Positions 15,730-25,738 are shown, counted from the first letter of the stretch. The stretch is DNA of 32,002 nucleotides from DASSLY01 sp035689185 (GCA_035689185.1 DASSLY010000113.1:1-32002); one strand, 5' to 3'. The notes: a model not told the origin generated them from the letters alone. Made by a program: numbers and translations.

Positions 15730-17219
15730 CCACGTTCCTCGGCACCCCCCGACACCAGCCACAGCCGTCCCCGCTGCGCGGCGACCAGTCCTTTCCCGAC
15801 GCGGCCCGGACCGCGCTCGGCAACGCCCAGCTGCGTCGCAACCTGGCCCGTGCCACCGGCACCATCCGGGAGAAGCGCCGCGCGGTGGTGCAGGAGATGG
15901 CCGACTGGGAGCAGCTACGCGACGCCGCGTCGGCGGTGAAGGCCGACGTGATGGCCCGGCTGCCGGAGCTGCTGGAGCAGTTCGAGGCCGCGTTCACCGC
16001 CGCGGGTGGGGTGGTGCACTGGGCCACGGACGCGGCCGAGGCGAACCGGATCGTCACGGACCTGGTCCGGGAGACCGGTGAGACCACGGTGGTCAAGGTG
16101 AAGTCGATGGCCACCCAGGAGATCGGGCTCAACGAGCACCTGGCGGAGCAGGGCATCACGGCGGTGGAGACCGACCTGGCCGAACTCATCGTCCAACTCG
16201 GCCACGACAAGCCCTCGCACATCCTCGTCCCGGCAATCCACCTCAACCGCACCGAGATCCGGGACATCTTCCGCGCGGAGATGGATGACGCGCCACCGGG
16301 GCTGACCGACGAGCCGCGCGACCTGGCGATGGCCGCCCGGGCGCACCTGCGGCGCAAGTTCCTCACTGCGAAGGTCGCGGTGTCGGGAGCGAACTTCGCC
16401 ATCGCCGAGACGGGGACGTTGTGCGTGGTGGAGTCCGAGGGCAACGGCCGGATGTGCCTGACCCTGCCGCAGCGGCTCATCTCGGTGGTCGGCATCGAGA
16501 AGCTGCTGCCCACCTTCACCGACCTGGAGGTCTTCCTGCAGGTGCTGCCGCGGTCCGCCACCGGGGAGCGGATGAACCCCTACACCTCGCTGTGGACCGG
16601 GGTCACCCCTGGCGACGGGCCGCAGGAGGTGCACGTGATCCTGCTGGACAACGGTCGCACCGCCGCGCTGGCCGACGAGGTCGGTCGGGCAGCCCTGCAC
16701 TGCATCCGCTGCTCGGCCTGCCTCAATGTCTGCCCCGTCTACGAGCGCACCGGCGGCCACGCGTACGGCTCGGTCTACCCCGGCCCGATCGGGGCCGTCC
16801 TCACCCCGCAACTGACCGGCCTGCACGGCCACGACGACCCGAACGCGAGCCTGCCGTATGCCTCCTCGCTCTGCGGTGCCTGCTATGACGCCTGCCCGGT
16901 GAAGATCGACATCCCCGCGTTGCTCGTCGAGCTGAGAGCCCAGGTGGTGGACGCCGACCGGGGACGCCGGGTGCCGGACGGCTGGGCGGCCGCGATGCGG
17001 ACCGCCGCGTGGGTGATGAGCGACGAGCAGCGTTTCGCGGCCGCAGAGCAGGGGCTGCGCGCCGGCCGGTGGCTGGGCGGGCGCAAAGGCAGGATCACCC
17101 GGCTGCCGCCACCCATGTCGGCCTGGACCGCCAGCCGTGACCTGCCGGCCCCGCCGGCGCAGACCTTCCGCCAGTGGTGGCGCCAGGAACACCAGGAGCG
17201 CTCCGATGAGCAGCCGTGA
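15726..17219 (+). CDS. lutB: Lactate utilization protein B, LUD domain and 4Fe-4S ferredoxin domains
   Basis: A 497-residue subunit. The N-terminal LUD (DUF162) domain covers about residues 60-300 (KSMATQEIGLNEHL, HILVPAIHLNRTEIRDIF, SGANFAIAETGTLCVVESEGNGR). A dicluster ferredoxin segment follows: Cys326, 329, 332 and 336 in CIRCSACLNVCP, and Cys383, 386 and 390 in CGACYDACP, binding 4Fe-4S clusters for electron transfer from lactate. A DUF3390-like tail follows. The ATG at 15726 overlaps the lutA TGA by 4 bp. Confidence 0.94.
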   Translation: MTTFLGTPRHQPQPSPLRGDQSFPDAARTALGNAQLRRNLARATGTIREKRRAVVQEMADWEQLRDAASAVKADVMARLPELLEQFEAAFTAAGGVVHWATDAAEANRIVTDLVRETGETTVVKVKSMATQEIGLNEHLAEQGITAVETDLAELIVQLGHDKPSHILVPAIHLNRTEIRDIFRAEMDDAPPGLTDEPRDLAMAARAHLRRKFLTAKVAVSGANFAIAETGTLCVVESEGNGRMCLTLPQRLISVVGIEKLLPTFTDLEVFLQVLPRSATGERMNPYTSLWTGVTPGDGPQEVHVILLDNGRTAALADEVGRAALHCIRCSACLNVCPVYERTGGHAYGSVYPGPIGAVLTPQLTGLHGHDDPNASLPYASSLCGACYDACPVKIDIPALLVELRAQVVDADRGRRVPDGWAAAMRTAAWVMSDEQRFAAAEQGLRAGRWLGGRKGRITRLPPPMSAWTASRDLPAPPAQTFRQWWRQEHQERSDEQP

Positions 17220-17838
17220 GCTGGTGCTCGACCGGGTTCGCGCCGCCTTGGCCGGCTCGACCGCCGCGCCTTCGGTCCCGAGGGAGTACCAGCGCCGCGG
17301 CGAGCACCGCCCGGGGTCGCCAGAGGTGCTGGAGCTGTTGGTCGACCGGCTGGTCGACTACCGAGCGCTGGTCCGGCATACCAGTGCGGACCAGGTCGCC
17401 GAGGCGGTGGACCAGGCTCTCGGCGGCGCGGAATGCGTGGTGGTCCCGACCGGCCTGCCGGAGCCGATCCGTGCCGGCACCGGCAGCCGGCGGGTCACCG
17501 TGGACGGTGACCCGCAACTGCTGTCCGCCGCGGCCCTCGACCGGATCGACGCGGTGCTCACCACGGCAACCGTCGCGATCGCGCTGAGCGGGACGATCAT
17601 CCTAGACGGCAGCCCGGGCCAGGGGCGGCGGGCGATCACGCTGGTGCCGGACCGTCACGTCGTGGTGCTGCGAGCCGAGCAGGTCGTGCAGACCGTGCCC
17701 GAGGCGGTGGCGATGCTGGAGCCGACCCGGCCGCTGACGATGATCGCCGGCCCGTCGGCCACCAGTGACATCGAGCTCGACCGGGTCGAGGGCGTGCACG
17801 GCCCGCGCGTCCTGGAGGTCGTGCTCGTCGCCGGCTGA
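17206..17838 (+). CDS. lutC: Lactate utilization protein C, LUD domain
   Basis: A 210-residue LUD-domain protein, third member of LutABC. Seen: ELVLDRVRAALAG at the N-terminus, VVVPTGLPEPI, then the family signature TATVAIALSGTIILDG, ITLVPDRHVVVLRAEQVV and a C-terminal MIAGPSATSDIELDRVEGVHGPR, which is highly typical of LutC. The ATG at 17206 overlaps the 3' end of lutB by 14 bp and has AGGAGCG as a ribosome-binding site. No LutR/GntR regulator gene or lactate permease gene is seen in the window. Confidence 0.93.
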   Translation: MSSRELVLDRVRAALAGSTAAPSVPREYQRRGEHRPGSPEVLELLVDRLVDYRALVRHTSADQVAEAVDQALGGAECVVVPTGLPEPIRAGTGSRRVTVDGDPQLLSAAALDRIDAVLTTATVAIALSGTIILDGSPGQGRRAITLVPDRHVVVLRAEQVVQTVPEAVAMLEPTRPLTMIAGPSATSDIELDRVEGVHGPRVLEVVLVAG

Positions 17839-17945
17839 GCAATGCGGCTGCACCCCCTGGCCGGAGCGCGGCATCATGCTGCTGACGACCCGTCTGGCGG
17901 GCCATGCCCACCGCCGGCCCACCATCGCAGGAACGAGGTGTCACG

Positions 17946-20900
17946 GTGCCGCAGCGCAACGCGCTCTACCTCGGCTTCGGCGTGAGCAGCTACGACCACG
18001 ACCCGGACGACCGGCTGCCCGCTGCGGTTACGGAGGTGCGCGCACTGCGGGGCCGGCTACGGTCGCACTTCACGACCGAGACGCTCATCGACCCCACCGA
18101 GGCCAAGGTCCGGCGCCGGGGGTTGCGGCTGCAGGACCACTTCACGGGCGGCGGTGTCCTGGTCGTGCTGTGGAGCGGTCACGGCGAGCCCGCGGCGGTC
18201 GGCGGGCTGAAGCTCTATGCCCGCGACACGACACCGAAAGCCGTGATGGGCGGCATACCGCTGGCCGAGCTGGCCGGCTATTGCGCCACCTCCGGGGCCA
18301 GTCAGATCCTCATCATCGTCGACGCGTGCTACTCGGGGGCGGGGATCGCCCAGGCCGAGGCGGCGGCCGAGGCGATAGTGGCCGCAAAGCCCCCCGACGA
18401 CGCCGTGTGGATCGGCGTGCTGACCGCGTGCGGTGCCGACGAGGTCAGCTACGACGGGGAGCTTGGCCAGCGCCTGTTGAGCCTGTTGAAGAAGGGCCCG
18501 GTAGACCGCGTCACCCGAGCCGAGTGGTCAGCCCACAACGAGCTCATCCGGGGGGATCAGCTGGCGCTGGCGTTGAACGCCGAGTGGAGCTCCAGGCGCC
18601 AGGCTGCGCCCAGGTTCAGGCAGTCGGGTTACTCCGAGCGGATGCTGCCGAACCCGCTCTTCGACGCCAAGGCACCGCCCCGGGTCGTGGAGCACCTACT
18701 CGCCGCGGCGCGTGGCGGCCGGGTCCAGGACGACCGGGTCTGGTTCACCGGCCGGCACGAGCCGATGACCTCGTTGGTCGGCTGGATCCGCCGTGGGACG
18801 CCTGGTCTCTACCTGGTCACTGGTTCCCCCGGTACCGGCAAATCAGCGCTGCTGGGGCGGCTGGTCAGCCTGTCCGACCGCCGGGAACGACGGCGCATCC
18901 TGCGTGACCAGCATTCCGTCGCGGCGGTCGAGGACCCTGGCCTGGGTTCGGTCGCAGCCCACCTGAACGTCCGTCGGCTCACTCCGGACGGGGTCGCCGA
19001 GCGGCTGAGCGAGTCGCTGGTGGACCAGGGATGGCTGCCAGGGCCGCCGAGCCCGCTGGGGGTGAGCGACCTGCTCGACGCCGCCGATGGCGGGTGGGCT
19101 CGGGCTGGAGCACCTGTCGTCGTGGTTGACGGGGTGGACGAGGCACGCGGGGAGGCCTTTGACATCGTGCGCGAGCTGCTGGTGCCGTTGGCCCGTCAGG
19201 CGGTCGTGCTCGCGTCCTCCCGAGCCGGCCGTGAGGCCGGGACGGGGGCCAGCCTGCTGCGGGAGCTGCGGCCGGCGGACACCGTCGACCTGGACCAGCC
19301 GGACCTGCGGGCCCAGGGTCTCGGCGACATCCACGCCTACATCCTGGGCCGGCTGAAGGATGTCGACCCGGTGATGGCAGCCCTGGTCGCCGACCACTTC
19401 GTCTCCAGCCGTGGCCTGGGCAGCGCCCAGCTCACGGACCGGCCCTTCCTTCTCGCGCGACTGGTGACCGACCAGCTCCGGGACGAGCCGATCGACACGT
19501 CGGGGCCGCGCTGGCAGGAGCGCATCGCCCCGACCATCCAGGAGGCGTTCGAGAAAGACCTTGCCGCCTCTGTGCTGCCGAGCCAGGCGGTCCCCACGGT
19601 CGTGCGCGACGGCCGGGTGGCCCGAGCTGCGATGGCGGCGCTGCCGTGGGCCGGCGGCGCCGGCTTCCCGGAGGAGGAGTGGCGACTGGTAGCCAACGTG
19701 GTGTCCGAGGGCGGCCCCACCATCTCCCGAGAGGACCTGGCGACCGTGCTGGACCGCCTCGGTCGCTACATCGTCCAGGACGGTGAGGCCGGTCAGGCCA
19801 CCTACCGGGTCTTCCACCAGTCCCTGGCCGACTACCTGCGCCCGCCCTTCCGGCCGACGTCCCGGCTGCCGTTCGCGCCGTTCGCGGGCTCAGTCGCCGA
19901 CGCGCTGCTCGGCCGGGTGGAGCGGCTGGCCCGCGCCGGCTCGCTAGCAACTGCCTCCCCCTACCTGCTCCGGTATGCCGTGCGGCACGCGGAGCTCGCC
20001 GGCCCGGACCAGCTGCACCGGCTCGCCGCGCTGCTGGACCAGCTGCAGCTGCCGATGCAGGAGCTGCGGGCGGCCCTGGACCGCGTGCTGGCGATCGGCG
20101 TCCAGCATGAGCGCGGCGAGATCGCCGCCCGGGTCGCGCAGCTGGACTGGCCGACCGCGGTGCAAAGCGTGGTGTCCCGAGTCCCCGAGGCGCCGCAGCC
20201 GGTGCCCCCCGAGGAGCTCGGCCCCTCGCTGCCGGCACCCGGTGAACTGAACGAGCCCGATGGCATCGGCTCCGCGCGCGGCAACACGGCGATGGACATC
20301 GAGCCCGGCCGCGACATCCCCATCGCGACCACCGCACGCTCGTCGGGGCAGCGGCTCGGCTGGGCCCAGCGGCTCAAGCAGCTCGAGCCGGTCGCATCGT
20401 CGACGGCGCCGTTGGGCGCCAGCTTGGGCCGGCGACTGCTCGAGCGCGCCGTGTCTGCGCTGGAGGGTCTGGCCGAGGTGGCCGCCGAGGGGGACCTTGA
20501 CGTCGGCGGGGTGGTCGAGACGGCCGTCCTGCAGCTGCGCCGGTCTGCCTCCACCGACCCGACCCTGTCCGCCCTGCTCGCCCGGGGCCTGGCCGCCGCG
20601 GGCCAGGTCGCCCGGCGCACCGGCGACCTGGCGCTAGCGACCAGCCGGCTGGAGGAGGCGAGCTCGGCCTACCGCGCGTTGGGGACGACGGACGACAGCC
20701 TGGTCGCGCCGTTGGTCCAGGTCGTCGTCAACCTCTCCGAGGTGTATGCCGCGACCGGGCGGCACGACGCCGCGATGGCCCTCGCCGAGACGGCCGCCAT
20801 GCTCGTCACCAGCCCAAGCGAGACGGTGGGAGCAGAGGTCGAGTTCGCCGCGCTGGCCAACCTCGGCGTCCGGTTCGCCGACGTGGGTCGGCTCGCGGAA

Positions 20901-21794
20901 GCGCTGGAACCCTCGCAACGGGCCGTCGAGCTGGGCCGGCGGCTGGTCGCGGAGGAGGGCGGCGCGCGGCTGCCGATGCTGGCCCAGGCGCTGAACAACC
21001 TCGGCAACCGGCTGGTCGCCCTCGGCCGCCACGAGGAGGGCCTGGCCGCCAGCCAGGAAGCTGTGGTCCTGATGCTGACCCATCAGGCCGACCTGGTCGA
21101 GCTGCTGAACGCGGCCGACGTGGCCACGGCGGAGCTGAACCAGGGTCAGGCCCTGGCGGGGCTCGGCCGGCACGTCGAGGCCTACGACGTCAGCGCCTCG
21201 GCGTTGCGCCGGCTGCTCGACGTCGACGCGCCGGAGGCGGCCGTCATGCCGCACCGGGCCGCCGCATACGCCGCCGTCGGTCACCGGCTGGCTGAGCTCG
21301 GGCGGGCCGAGGAGGCCAGGGACGCCTCAGAGCTGGCCGCGAGCCTCTACCGGGGGCTCGCCGCTGACGACCCCCGCTACCTGGCCGACCTCGCGGCGGC
21401 GGAGAGCAACCTGGCCAACCGGTACCTGCTCACCGGTCAGCGGCACCAGGCCAGGCAGGTCGCCGAGCGCGCCGTCGACCTCTACCGCGAGCTGGCCGCG
21501 GACAACCCCGGCTTCCAGGTCGCCTATGCGCAGAGCCTGGGCATCCTCGGCGAGGCCGCTGCGGCGGCCGGCGACGCGGCGACGGCCCGTCGCGTCGGCA
21601 GCGAGGCCGTGAACGTGCTGGCCGGCGTCGCCGAGGTGGGGCCGCTGCAGGCCGTGAAGTACCGCCGCGCCCTGGAGCGACGCATCCTGCAACGGCTCCG
21701 TCCGGCCGGCACGGGCGGCGAGGACGACGCCGACGGCACGGGCGGTGCGGACGACGCCGACGGCACGCAGGCGCCGGAAGGGCCAGGCAGCTGA
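17946..21794 (+). CDS. Caspase-like protease / STAND-type P-loop NTPase / TPR protein (candidate immune or cell-death effector)
   Basis: A 1282-residue three-part protein. (1) Residues about 5-245: peptidase C14 (caspase/metacaspase-like) domain with catalytic His79 in LWSGHGEP and Cys128 in IVDACYSGAG. (2) Residues about 265-690: NACHT/STAND-like NTPase with FTGRHEP, Walker A GSPGTGKS (293-300), Walker B-like VVVVDGVDEA (about 391-400) and a winged-helix segment ending FHQSLADYLRP. (3) About 820-1255: TPR superhelix (ALANLGVRFADVGRLAEAL, NNLGNRLVALGRHEEGL, LAELGRAEEARDASELA, ANRYLLTGQRHQARQVAE). This is the logic of STAND sensors: TPRs sense, the NTPase oligomerises, the protease fires. Substrate and trigger are unknown. 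GTG start has GAGG about 7 nt upstream. It stands alone between lutC and galK, 107 bp after lutC, with host-like composition and no mobile element. Confidence 0.88.
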   Translation: MPQRNALYLGFGVSSYDHDPDDRLPAAVTEVRALRGRLRSHFTTETLIDPTEAKVRRRGLRLQDHFTGGGVLVVLWSGHGEPAAVGGLKLYARDTTPKAVMGGIPLAELAGYCATSGASQILIIVDACYSGAGIAQAEAAAEAIVAAKPPDDAVWIGVLTACGADEVSYDGELGQRLLSLLKKGPVDRVTRAEWSAHNELIRGDQLALALNAEWSSRRQAAPRFRQSGYSERMLPNPLFDAKAPPRVVEHLLAAARGGRVQDDRVWFTGRHEPMTSLVGWIRRGTPGLYLVTGSPGTGKSALLGRLVSLSDRRERRRILRDQHSVAAVEDPGLGSVAAHLNVRRLTPDGVAERLSESLVDQGWLPGPPSPLGVSDLLDAADGGWARAGAPVVVVDGVDEARGEAFDIVRELLVPLARQAVVLASSRAGREAGTGASLLRELRPADTVDLDQPDLRAQGLGDIHAYILGRLKDVDPVMAALVADHFVSSRGLGSAQLTDRPFLLARLVTDQLRDEPIDTSGPRWQERIAPTIQEAFEKDLAASVLPSQAVPTVVRDGRVARAAMAALPWAGGAGFPEEEWRLVANVVSEGGPTISREDLATVLDRLGRYIVQDGEAGQATYRVFHQSLADYLRPPFRPTSRLPFAPFAGSVADALLGRVERLARAGSLATASPYLLRYAVRHAELAGPDQLHRLAALLDQLQLPMQELRAALDRVLAIGVQHERGEIAARVAQLDWPTAVQSVVSRVPEAPQPVPPEELGPSLPAPGELNEPDGIGSARGNTAMDIEPGRDIPIATTARSSGQRLGWAQRLKQLEPVASSTAPLGASLGRRLLERAVSALEGLAEVAAEGDLDVGGVVETAVLQLRRSASTDPTLSALLARGLAAAGQVARRTGDLALATSRLEEASSAYRALGTTDDSLVAPLVQVVVNLSEVYAATGRHDAAMALAETAAMLVTSPSETVGAEVEFAALANLGVRFADVGRLAEALEPSQRAVELGRRLVAEEGGARLPMLAQALNNLGNRLVALGRHEEGLAASQEAVVLMLTHQADLVELLNAADVATAELNQGQALAGLGRHVEAYDVSASALRRLLDVDAPEAAVMPHRAAAYAAVGHRLAELGRAEEARDASELAASLYRGLAADDPRYLADLAAAESNLANRYLLTGQRHQARQVAERAVDLYRELAADNPGFQVAYAQSLGILGEAAAAAGDAATARRVGSEAVNVLAGVAEVGPLQAVKYRRALERRILQRLRPAGTGGEDDADGTGGADDADGTQAPEGPGS
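21722..21767 (+). repeat. 19-bp direct repeat in the 3' end of the caspase-STAND gene
   Basis: GGACGACGCCGACGGCACG occurs at 21722-21740 and again at 21749-21767, a period of 27 bp (nine codons), giving two copies of an acidic DDADGT segment in the low-complexity tail. Probably slippage in a disordered C-terminus. Confidence 0.75.
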
Positions 21795-21806
21795 GCCTGG
21801 CTCAGC
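21790..21806. terminator. Palindrome holding both convergent stop codons (probable bidirectional terminator)
   Basis: GCTGAGC (21790-21796), CTG, GCTCAGC (21800-21806) is a perfect 7-bp inverted repeat. Its left arm carries the TGA of the caspase-STAND gene and its right arm the stop of galK on the other strand. Only 7 bp separate the two genes, so this is the only place a terminator between them could be. No U-tract. Confidence 0.45.
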
Positions 21807-22956
21807 GGTCGCGGTCGGCAGGTGGCCCGGCGACGACCGGGAAGCATTGCGGTGCATGGAAACCCGCGTCGGCGAAGGCGTGCTCCACAGCCGCGGTGAT
21901 CGTCTCCACTGCGGAGACGGGAGCCAGCGCGATGGCGGAGCCGCCGAAGCCGCCCCCGGTCATCCGCGCCCCCAGCGCTCCCTGCCGGCGGGCTTCCGTG
22001 ACAGCCAGGTCCAGCTCCGGGCAGGACACCTCGAAGTCGTCCCGCAGCGACTCGTGCGAGGCGTCGAACAGCGTTCCCACCTCGGCGAACTCGTCCTGTC
22101 GCAGTTGCTGGACCGTCCGGGTGACCCGGTCGATCTCGGTGACCACGTGCCGGGTCCGCCGTCGGAGCACCTCGTCGCCGAGCCGGTCCAGCGCCCCGTC
22201 CAGGTCCGCCACCGGCACCTCGCGAAGGCTGGCCAGCCCCAGCCGCCGGGCTGCCTCCTCGCAGGCCTGCCGGCGCGCGGCGTACTGCCCGTCGACCAGC
22301 GCGTGCTCGGCCCGGGTGTCCATCACCAGCAGCGCCAGCCCGTGCCCGGCCAGGTCGAACCGGACGTGCTCCACCGACCCGTCCCGGCAGTCCAGCAGCA
22401 GCGCGTGACCCGCGCGGCTGCGCAGCGACGCCGCCTGGTCCATCCCCCCGGTCGGGGCCTGGGCGACCTCGTTCTCCCCCCGGACGCAGGCGGCGGCCAG
22501 CTCCGCCCGGCCCTCGTCGGTGCCGAGCAGCCCCAGCCCGAACAGGTCGGAGCACGCGGCGCCGACGGCGCAGGACAGGGCGGCGGAGCTGGACAGTCCG
22601 GCTCCCAGCGGCACCTGGCCGTCGATGGCCAGGTCCAGGCCGGCGACCGGGTGCCCGCCCGCGGCCAAGGCCCAGACAACACCTGCGACGTACGCCGCCC
22701 AGCCCGCGGGCCGGCCCGGTCCCACCTCGTCCAGGTCGACCTCACCGACCTCGCCCACCTGCGCCGACCACACGCGCAGCCGGCGGTCCCCTCGGGCTGA
22801 GGCGGCGGCATACGTGCGCTGGGGCAGCGCGATCGGCAGGCACAGGCCCTGGTTGTAGTCGGTGTGCTCCCCGACCAGGTTGACCCGGCCGGGGGCGGAC
22901 CACACGCCGGCCGGGGGCGCCCCGAAGCGGGAGCCGAAGGAGTCGGCGACCTGCAT
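21802..22956 (-). CDS. galK: Galactokinase
   Basis: A 384-residue GHMP-family kinase that phosphorylates galactose at C1 with ATP, first step of the Leloir pathway, cytoplasmic. Seen: the galactokinase signature GRVNLVGEHTDYNQG near residues 23-37, the GHMP ATP-binding motif VPLGAGLSSSAAL near 115-127, the catalytic segment GGMDQAASL, and C-terminal GARMTGGGFGGSAIAL. Length is normal. ATG at 22956 lies 1 bp after the galT stop, so it is co-translated with galT. No galE or galactose permease gene lies in the window. Confidence 0.95.
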   Translation of the reverse strand: MQVADSFGSRFGAPPAGVWSAPGRVNLVGEHTDYNQGLCLPIALPQRTYAAASARGDRRLRVWSAQVGEVGEVDLDEVGPGRPAGWAAYVAGVVWALAAGGHPVAGLDLAIDGQVPLGAGLSSSAALSCAVGAACSDLFGLGLLGTDEGRAELAAACVRGENEVAQAPTGGMDQAASLRSRAGHALLLDCRDGSVEHVRFDLAGHGLALLVMDTRAEHALVDGQYAARRQACEEAARRLGLASLREVPVADLDGALDRLGDEVLRRRTRHVVTEIDRVTRTVQQLRQDEFAEVGTLFDASHESLRDDFEVSCPELDLAVTEARRQGALGARMTGGGFGGSAIALAPVSAVETITAAVEHAFADAGFHAPQCFPVVAGPPADRDR

Positions 22957-22957
22957 G

Positions 22958-24079
<1,122 letters not shown>

Positions 24080-24106
24080 GCTTGCTCGCCTCCTGCCTGC
24101 CCGGCG

Positions 24107-24153
24107 CTGGTCGCCACGATCATGGCGCACCCGCGACGGCGCCGCGCGACCAG
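24107..24153 (-). terminator. Inverted repeat between yihY-like gene and galT
   Basis: CTGGTCGC (24107-24114) pairs perfectly with GCGACCAG (24146-24153) across a GC-rich loop of 31 nt. It fills the 76-bp gap downstream of the yihY-like stop and upstream of the galT ribosome-binding site, so it could end or attenuate the envelope operon before galTK. No U-tract. Confidence 0.3.
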
Positions 24154-24155
24154 GC

Positions 24156-25154
24156 TCAGCTCGTGGTGTCCCCCGGTGTGGAGTCCGCCTTCACCGCGCC
24201 GCGCGAGCCGATCGGCTGGGGCGGTCCCTTGGTGGTGTCGGCCACGGTCTGCTCCTCGGACTCCGCGTTCATCTCCGCGCCCAGCAGCACTGCATACGCG
24301 GTGATCCACAACCAGAACAGCAGCACCACTACGCTGGCCAGCGCGCCGTAGGTCTTCGCGTAGTTGCCGAAGTAGCTGACGTAGAGGGAGAACCCGGCCG
24401 AGGCCACCAGCCACAGCACCGTCGCCGTCACCGCGCCGACCGACACCCAGCGGAGCTTCGGTTCGTCCCGGCTGGGGGAGTAACGGTAGAGAACGGCGAG
24501 CGCCACGGTGACGGCGCCGGCGAGCAGCGCCCAGCGCAGCACCTGGAGCAGGAACCGGACCAGAGCCGAGTCGACCTGGTCGAGCAGCGCCGGGACGGCG
24601 GCGACCAGGACGAGCACGACAAGCATGAAGACGATCGCCGCGAGGGTGAACAGGAGCGCCATCGCCTTGCGGCGGACGAAGCCCCGAGTCTCCTCCTCGT
24701 CGTATGCCGCGTTGATGGCCGTCATCAGGTTCCCGATCCCGCCCGCCGCGCTCCACAGGGCGAGCAGGATCGCGACGGCGGCTCCCAGGCCAACGGTGCG
24801 GCCCTGGGAGGTGGCCAGCGCCTGCAGCTGGGAGATGATGAGCTGCCGCGCGTCCGCGGGAAGAGCCTCGGTCATCGAGGCCACTTGGGCCGACAGCGTG
24901 GAAGGGTCGGCGACCATGGCGTAGCTGAGGATGAGGGCCACCATCGCCGGGAAGATCGACAGGAAGCCGTAGAAGGCGACACCGGCTGCCAGCAGCGGCA
25001 CCTGGTCCTTGCCGGCTTCCTTCCACGAGCGGCGAAGGATCTGCAGCCACCCGCGCGCCGGTATCTGAGCCGGGGTCTCGGCGTCGGCGCCGGGCACGCT
25101 GCCCGACGCCGACGCCGACCGGCCGTGCTTCACCGCGGCCGGGTCACTGCTCAT
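24156..25154 (-). CDS. YihY/virulence factor BrkB family inner-membrane protein
   Basis: A 332-residue polytopic membrane protein with about six helices. Seen: GWLQILRRSWKEAGKDQVPLLAAGVAFY, the family hallmark AAGVAFYGFLSIFPAMVAL, a middle LWSAAGGIGNLMTAINAAYD segment, and paired helices near VFMLVVLVLVAAVPALL, WALLAGAVTVALAVLYRY and YGALASVVVLLFWLWITAYAVLLGAEMNAE, the conserved C-terminal stretch. The cytoplasmic tail is acidic and Pro-rich. Molecular function of the family is not settled; older names (ribonuclease BN) are wrong. The ATG at 25154 overlaps the DUF3618 stop (ATGA). Confidence 0.92.
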   Translation of the reverse strand: MSSDPAAVKHGRSASASGSVPGADAETPAQIPARGWLQILRRSWKEAGKDQVPLLAAGVAFYGFLSIFPAMVALILSYAMVADPSTLSAQVASMTEALPADARQLIISQLQALATSQGRTVGLGAAVAILLALWSAAGGIGNLMTAINAAYDEEETRGFVRRKAMALLFTLAAIVFMLVVLVLVAAVPALLDQVDSALVRFLLQVLRWALLAGAVTVALAVLYRYSPSRDEPKLRWVSVGAVTATVLWLVASAGFSLYVSYFGNYAKTYGALASVVVLLFWLWITAYAVLLGAEMNAESEEQTVADTTKGPPQPIGSRGAVKADSTPGDTTS

Positions 25155-25738
25155 CCGGTCGGACCCGCCCCGGCCACCGCGTCCTTTGCCTGGTTGGCGT
25201 CAGCGGCAACGTCCTGGGCCGCCGACCGGCCCTCGTCCTTGACCGTGGCCGCCGCCTGGGTCGCGGTCTCCTTCACCGACTGGGCCGCCTGCTGGGCCGG
25301 CTCCTTCAGGTTGGCCGCAGCCTCCTGAGCCGACTCCTTGGCCTGGTCGACCAGGGGCTGGGCCTTCTCCTTGACGGCCGTGGCCGCGTGCTGCTCGCGC
25401 TGGGAGGTCGGGATCAGGGCGGACAGCAGCATTCCCACGCCGAACGCGACCACGCCGGCGGCCAGCGGGTTGCCCTGCGCCTTGGCCTTCACGGCCGCGG
25501 GTGCCGATGACACCGCGTCACCGGTCGCGTCGGTGGCCGACGAGACCGCCGAGCCCGCGCTGTCGGCGGCGCCCATGAGCTTGTCCCGGACCCCGGCGAC
25601 CGCCCCGGTCACCTTCTCGGTCTGCCGGCGGGCGATGGTCTTCGGGTTGACCTCGTCGGCGAGCAGGTTGACGTTGTCGCTGAGGTCGCTGCGGGTTCGC
25701 TCGATCTCGGCGCGGATCTGGTCGGGGTCATTGCTCAT
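25151..25738 (-). CDS. DUF3618 domain protein with Ala-rich amphipathic tail
   Basis: A 195-residue protein. Residues 4-45 match DUF3618 (DQIRAEIERTRSDLSDNVNLL then DEVNPKTIARR). A hydrophobic segment AAGVVAFGVGMLLSALIP about two-thirds of the way (near residue 110) is a likely membrane helix. The C-terminal 75 residues are A/K/E/Q-rich with roughly 11-residue periodicity (VDQAKESAQEAA, LKEPAQQAAQSV, KETATQAAATV), like LEA or apolipoprotein amphipathic helices. Start at ATG 25738 because GAGGAG lies about 8 nt upstream; upstream frame is out of register with the family. It overlaps both neighbours by 4 bp. Probable envelope or stress-associated scaffold; function unproven. Confidence 0.85.
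   Translation of the reverse strand: MSNDPDQIRAEIERTRSDLSDNVNLLADEVNPKTIARRQTEKVTGAVAGVRDKLMGAADSAGSAVSSATDATGDAVSSAPAAVKAKAQGNPLAAGVVAFGVGMLLSALIPTSQREQHAATAVKEKAQPLVDQAKESAQEAAANLKEPAQQAAQSVKETATQAAATVKDEGRSAAQDVAADANQAKDAVAGAGPTG

Noticed and set aside
15915..17192. 425-codon minus-strand open frame opposite lutB
   Set aside because: Shadow of lutB, whose LUD and ferredoxin motifs are on the other strand.
17839..17945. Promoter or small gene between lutC and the caspase-STAND gene
   Set aside because: No -10 box with acceptable spacing and no coding-like short frame; the gene has a ribosome-binding site, so it is not clearly leaderless.
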